Assembly: GCA_900542015.1 (NCBI GenBank)
Contig: UQLY01000013.1
Coordinates: 28,321-92,320 of the forward strand
Direction of reading: 5' to 3'
Length of the DNA stretch: 64,000 nucleotides
From: an uncultured Lachnospiraceae bacterium
GTDB lineage: Bacteria > Bacillota > Clostridia > Lachnospirales > Lachnospiraceae
The translations under genes were made by a program, and so were the position numbers. Under the pieces are notes generated by a model. The model made no database searches, was not told where the DNA came from, and saw only the letters and a list, made by a program, of their open reading frames with translations. Positions 60,746 through 64,000 of the stretch are shown here, one piece after another (the stretch's first letter is position 1; every line of letters begins with the position of its first letter).

Positions 60746-60960
60746 AGCGTCAGGGCATTGTATTATTAAAATTGTCCTTTCAACAATCCTTGGTGGGGAA
60801 CTGTTTTGGACATTAGATTTTTCTATCATATAAGGCTGGAATTGTTGGAGAAATTGTTGTATACTATGGTTAGATAAAACTAACCCAAATGGTAAAATTT
60901 TAACTAAAGAAAAAGTAAAATAATAATTCGTAATTGAATTCGTAATTGGGAGGATTGGAA

Positions 60961-61464
60961 ATGATATGGAAGATCATTGTTGAAATCGTTATTTTATGGA
61001 TTGTATTTTTTTTGTATATGGAATTTTTGGTTAGAAAAAAGGGTCCTATTGGCGGAATACAATTTTATCCCAAACAGGTACAGGAACGAGTGGTGGAATT
61101 GGGATTGATTACCAAAGAAACAATAAAAAAGCAGGCTGTGGTTTCTATGGTTTTGCTTTTTGCGATTGATCTGATTCTTCCGTTTATTATGATCGTATGT
61201 GTAAACCATGCCGACACTTATTGGGATATCGTATGGCAGTACTATGTGCTTTTTATGGGGCAGGAATTATATGATTGGCTTGTAGTGGATGTATGGTGGG
61301 TGGCAATATCCGACTGGTGGATTATTCCCGGGACAGAAGATTTAAATCATTTGTGGCATGATCCGAAAATAAAGTTTCTGGGGAAAATAAAATTATTTTT
61401 TGTGGCAATTGTTTTTGCAGCATTAGTCGGTGGTATTTACTGGGGAATCATAAAATTATTCTGA
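60961..61464 (+). CDS. Small polytopic membrane protein
   Basis: 167 residues from the ATG at 60961, preceded by GGGAGG; TTG at 60946 is less likely. Three or four membrane segments ('IIVEIVILWIVFFLYMEFL', 'VSMVLLFAIDLILPFIMIVCV', 'LFFVAIVFAALVGGIYWGII'), and a Trp-rich loop 'VVDVWWVAISDWWIIPGTEDLNHLWHDP'. No family known to me. Single gene. Confidence 0.7.
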   Translation: MIWKIIVEIVILWIVFFLYMEFLVRKKGPIGGIQFYPKQVQERVVELGLITKETIKKQAVVSMVLLFAIDLILPFIMIVCVNHADTYWDIVWQYYVLFMGQELYDWLVVDVWWVAISDWWIIPGTEDLNHLWHDPKIKFLGKIKLFFVAIVFAALVGGIYWGIIKLF

Positions 61465-61487
61465 TCGCGTTTATTGCAGCTTTTGGT

Positions 61488-61769
61488 CTATTGTGTTGAG
61501 ATTAAAAGCTGCTGTAATTCTTCTGTTCTTTCGGTAGAAATATCATCTTCAAAAGTATCCTCTGATAAAATATCGGTATCCGAATCAAGTGTCTCATCGA
61601 ATACCTCGTCTAATAAGGCGGCGGTCTGTTCCATTTGTTTTTCAGCTTCCGCCGCATAGCGTTCAGCCGCTTTTGCCGCACTTTGATATCCTTGGATCAT
61701 TTTAACGCCGATACCGCTTATGATCGCTGTCAGTAATAAGGCTGATAAAGCAGTTCTGTAAAAATTCAT
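61488..61769 (-). CDS. Small membrane-anchored acidic protein
   Basis: 93 residues. N-terminal membrane segment ('TALSALLLTAIISGIGVKMI'), then a helical stretch ('AAKAAERYAAEAEKQMEQTAALLDEVF') and a very acidic tail ('ETLDSDTDILSEDTFEDD'). GGCAGGAG precedes the ATG on the minus strand. The mirror plus-strand frame is Ser/Val-rich and has no ribosome site. Function unknown. Confidence 0.6.
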   Translation of the reverse strand: MNFYRTALSALLLTAIISGIGVKMIQGYQSAAKAAERYAAEAEKQMEQTAALLDEVFDETLDSDTDILSEDTFEDDISTERTEELQQLLISTQ

Positions 61770-61929
61770 TGTAAACTCCTGCCTTTCTTAATTTCCTATG
61801 GTTAAAAATGTAAGTAACAGTAGAGATTATTTGATAATTTAAAGAAATTTATTCATTTATTTTTTAGATTGAAAAATATTTCTAATTAAATTAGGATTCC
61901 TTATAAAGAGAAAACAGAGAGGAAAAGCA

Positions 61930-62685
61930 ATGGAAGAATTATTTTATCAGATGATATTTAAGAGGAAATCTTTTCACATCTTTAGAGGAGAGAAGGGATT
62001 AACGGAAGAAAAGCTGGCGGAGATTGAAAAGGTCTTTTACAGTTTGCGACCGCTTACGGAAGGGATAGAAGTGGGAATTAAGATTGTGCCAAGAGAAGAG
62101 ACTTCCTGTAAAAGGGGAGAGTATTGTGTGTTATTGTTCAGCGAACAGAAAGAAGGGCATTTACAGAATATCGGATATCTCGGAGAACAGTTGGATTTGT
62201 GGCTTGCTTCGCAGAATATCGGAGTGTGCTGGTATGGAATGGGCAAGGCGGCAGAATCGGATCGTAAGCTGGGAGATTTGGATTTTGTGATTATGCTTGC
62301 CATAGAGAAGGCGGGAGAAGGGGATTTCAGGAAAGATATGTTTAAAAGCAAAAGAAAGCCTTTGGAGGAAATTTGGGAAGGAGAGCTGCTATCCGAAGTC
62401 GGTGCAATCGTCAGATTTGCGCCCAGCGCATGTAATACACAGCCTTGGATCGTGGAGCGACATGGGAAGGAATTGAAGGTTTTCAGATATAAAAAGCCTG
62501 GGAAGAGGGGCATGATGCCCATAGATAGGGTAACCTATTATAATAGAATTGATATAGGCATTTTTCTGTTGTTTCTTGATGTGTGCCTGACGCATGAAAA
62601 TATGAAGTATGAGAGAACACTTTATCGTGATAGTGGGGACGATTGTGCGGAGAAAACATTGGCTGCGGTGTATAGCGTGGGATAG
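61930..62685 (+). CDS. Putative TM-nitroreductase-family protein
   Basis: 251 residues. 'MEELFYQMIFKRKSFHIFRG' start, 'LGEQLDLWLASQNIGVCWYGMG', and 'EVGAIVRFAPSACNTQPWIVER' are the pattern of the TM nitroreductase family (two half-domains, FMN binding). The usual SR at the start of nitroreductases (R-x-S-x-R) is replaced by KRKSFH. Cytoplasmic oxidoreductase, substrate unknown. GAGAGG upstream. Last gene of the AT-rich island. Confidence 0.75.
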   Translation: MEELFYQMIFKRKSFHIFRGEKGLTEEKLAEIEKVFYSLRPLTEGIEVGIKIVPREETSCKRGEYCVLLFSEQKEGHLQNIGYLGEQLDLWLASQNIGVCWYGMGKAAESDRKLGDLDFVIMLAIEKAGEGDFRKDMFKSKRKPLEEIWEGELLSEVGAIVRFAPSACNTQPWIVERHGKELKVFRYKKPGKRGMMPIDRVTYYNRIDIGIFLLFLDVCLTHENMKYERTLYRDSGDDCAEKTLAAVYSVG

Positions 62686-62741
62686 TCTTTATTTTGCGCT
62701 TTCTGCCATTATTTGATCCTACCTTGCTGGCTGGATTCTAT

Positions 62742-62862
62742 ATTGTTTGCTACATACGATCTGTGTGACTATAAAACCAGTGCAAAACTGGCTGAGGTTA
62801 TGGGATATAAAGTCAGAAAGACAAGGGAATTGGGCATTACCAATTTGACCAGGCTGCTATAG
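62742..62862 (+). pseudogene. 3' remnant of an unidentified gene
   Basis: Frame with good coding look but no start: 'LFATYDLCDYKTSAKLAEVM' then 'GYKVRKTRELGITNLTRLL' and stop at 62860-62862. Upstream of 62690 the frame does not continue. I cannot name the parent family. Confidence 0.35.
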
Positions 62863-62888
62863 AAGAGAAGAAATTTTTTAATGTATAG

Positions 62889-63047
62889 TTAATTATCTTC
62901 TATATTTTGCTGGGTGCGCTCTATCATTTCCTCCATGAGTTTTTCGGCTTTCTCATATTCATGATTCTTCAGCGCATCATGAATTTGTTTTTGTACTACT
63001 AATTGTTCTCTTAAAAAACTTTTAAATACCGGCATTTCATTTTCCAT
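62889..63047 (-). CDS. Small helical protein (52 residues)
   Basis: MENEMPVFKSFLREQLVVQK followed by QIHDALKNHEYEKAEKLMEE and MIERTQQNIEDN. All-helical and charged, no membrane segment. AAAGGGGTG on the minus strand is eight bases before the ATG, a good ribosome site, which supports a real gene. The helical pattern resembles short regulatory or Spo0E-like/UvrB-interaction proteins, but no specific family is clear. Upstream (63048-63262) is AT-rich divergent promoter space. Confidence 0.6.
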   Translation of the reverse strand: MENEMPVFKSFLREQLVVQKQIHDALKNHEYEKAEKLMEEMIERTQQNIEDN

Positions 63048-63262
63048 GACCTACACCCCTTTCTGCTAGTTTAAGGATATTATAGGTCTTTTCCTTTCTC
63101 CCCGTCAAGCCGCTAGGAAAGCAAAATATAATTTTCCGTTTAAATAATAAAAAAATTGCGTTTATAATATATAGAGATAAAATTGACACTATGATAAACG
63201 CAATGATAAGATAAATCAGATACTGTTTTAGTCAGGACTGTAATTAAAGTGAGGTTTGATCA

Positions 63263-63871
63263 ATGAATAAAAAGATATGGGATTTATATGCGCCAATCTA
63301 TGAAAAGGCGATGCGCGCAGACCGCAAAGTTTATAAGTTTATGTATGACCGTATTCCAAAGGTTATTGAGGGGAAAGAAGTGTTGGAAATTGCCACCGGT
63401 CCGGGATTGTTGGCAAAGCATGTTGCGTATGCTGCAAAAAGAATGATTGCCACAGACTATTCAGATGGAATGATCGCAGAGGCAAGAAAAGGAGAGTATC
63501 CTGATAATCTGACCTTTGAAGTTGCGGATGCGACGGATCTGCCGTATGAGGATGATTCCTTTGACGTGGTGCTGATTGCCAATGCGCTTCATATTATGCC
63601 GAATCCTGAGAAAGCGCTCAGGGAGATAGACAGAGTATTGAAAAATAAGGGTATCCTGATTGCACCCAATTTTGTAAAGCACAAGAGCGGCTTTATCAGC
63701 AGGACATGGTCTCGAATATTAAAAATCGCGGGTGTAAAGTTTGAGCATCAGTGGCAGACAGAGGATTATAAGGAGTTTCTTGAAAAGAACGGATGGAAAG
63801 TCAAGAATTGTAAAGAAATGAAGGCGCGCATTTCCATGGCGTATGTGGAATGTGTAAGAAGCTGTTGTTGA
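63263..63871 (+). CDS. Class I SAM-dependent methyltransferase
   Basis: 202 residues. Motif I 'VLEIATGPGLLAKHVAYAA', acidic 'MIATDYSDGMIAEARKG', 'VADATDLPYEDDSFDVVLIANALHIMPNPEKALREIDRVLKNKGIL' is the UbiE/phospholipid-methyltransferase type. The C-terminal 'FISRTWSRILKIAGVKFEHQWQTEDYKEFLEKNGW' recalls small phosphatidylethanolamine-type or arsenite-type family members, so the substrate is open. Complete gene; the last 129 bases of the window show no further gene. Confidence 0.85.
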   Translation: MNKKIWDLYAPIYEKAMRADRKVYKFMYDRIPKVIEGKEVLEIATGPGLLAKHVAYAAKRMIATDYSDGMIAEARKGEYPDNLTFEVADATDLPYEDDSFDVVLIANALHIMPNPEKALREIDRVLKNKGILIAPNFVKHKSGFISRTWSRILKIAGVKFEHQWQTEDYKEFLEKNGWKVKNCKEMKARISMAYVECVRSCC

Positions 63872-64000
63872 TGAGATATATGTTTGTGGGATTAGAAAAG
63901 CAGAGGGTTTTAAAAGAAGGGTATAATTATTGACTGGAAGACAACTGCTCCTATGTCAAGATTTAGTACAAATTAAAATGAGAAGTTCTGCCAGCTAAGC

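Noticed and set aside
61474..61659. Ser/Val-rich plus-strand frame opposite the small acidic membrane protein
   Set aside because: Low-complexity shadow; the minus-strand frame has a membrane anchor, helix pattern and ribosome site.

Overview
The window looks like a chromosomal segment of a spore-forming Clostridia, most likely Lachnospiraceae. The evidence is the F1 ATP synthase gene order, paired glgC/glgD, spoVG and spoVT, meso-diaminopimelate dehydrogenase, a T-box in front of ileS, a DnaD/DnaI-type helicase loader pair, and many small proteins of the kind common in that family. No database search was possible, so the placement is inference.

Layout. 1-4743: 3' part of the ATP synthase operon (atpH truncated by the window edge, atpA, atpG, atpD, atpC). 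4744-5251: terminator and a large nested inverted repeat. 5252-8591: CBS-domain protein, a decayed locus (frameshifted MerR gene fused to an internal piece of a Cys/Met-metabolism PLP enzyme gene on the other strand), a small conserved protein and a methyltransferase. 8599-13054: secreted or membrane-anchored protein with a C39-like tail, queT and a zinc-ribbon protein, separated by three copies of a structured repeat. 13055-17970 (minus): prs, dnaI-like, dnaD-like and murC, with a DnaA-box cluster between dnaD and murC. 18348-26295: glgC-glgD, spoVG, ddh, pth, mfd. 26317-33858: small membrane and unknown proteins, a hybrid phosphorelay kinase, a diglucosyl-diacylglycerol-type glycosyltransferase with plsY. 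33964-36004 (minus): LytTR regulator and a frameshifted GHKL kinase. 36242-42597: spoVT, a large FtsX-type permease, pncB and an MFS transporter behind a promoter/operator. 42763-43655: remnant of a toxin-antitoxin pair, the ileS T-box and a tiled hairpin block. 43656-54552: ileS (type 2 length), an SseB-like protein, glgP, a polytopic membrane protein and an aconitase-family hydratase. 54822-62685: an AT-richer accessory island carrying a type VII secretion LXG toxin cassette with a targeting partner, tandem immunity genes and an orphan toxin tail, then a frameshifted LRR-like gene and small proteins. 62686-64000: gene remnant, a 52-residue gene and a methyltransferase.

Two things stand out. 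First, six copies of a palindromic element share a conserved core inside locus-specific stems. Three inner helices change in a compensatory way between copies, and five of the six sit directly 3' of a gene with the core in the same orientation as that gene. Second, the LXG cassette shows a tandem duplication of [toxin 3' end + immunity gene].

Glycogen metabolism (glgC, glgD, glgP) is spread over the window. Cell-wall and envelope functions (murC, ddh, plsY, glycosyltransferase) and replication functions (dnaD, dnaI, DnaA boxes) are also present. Three genes are broken by what amounts to one missing base each, which could be biology or homopolymer sequencing error.
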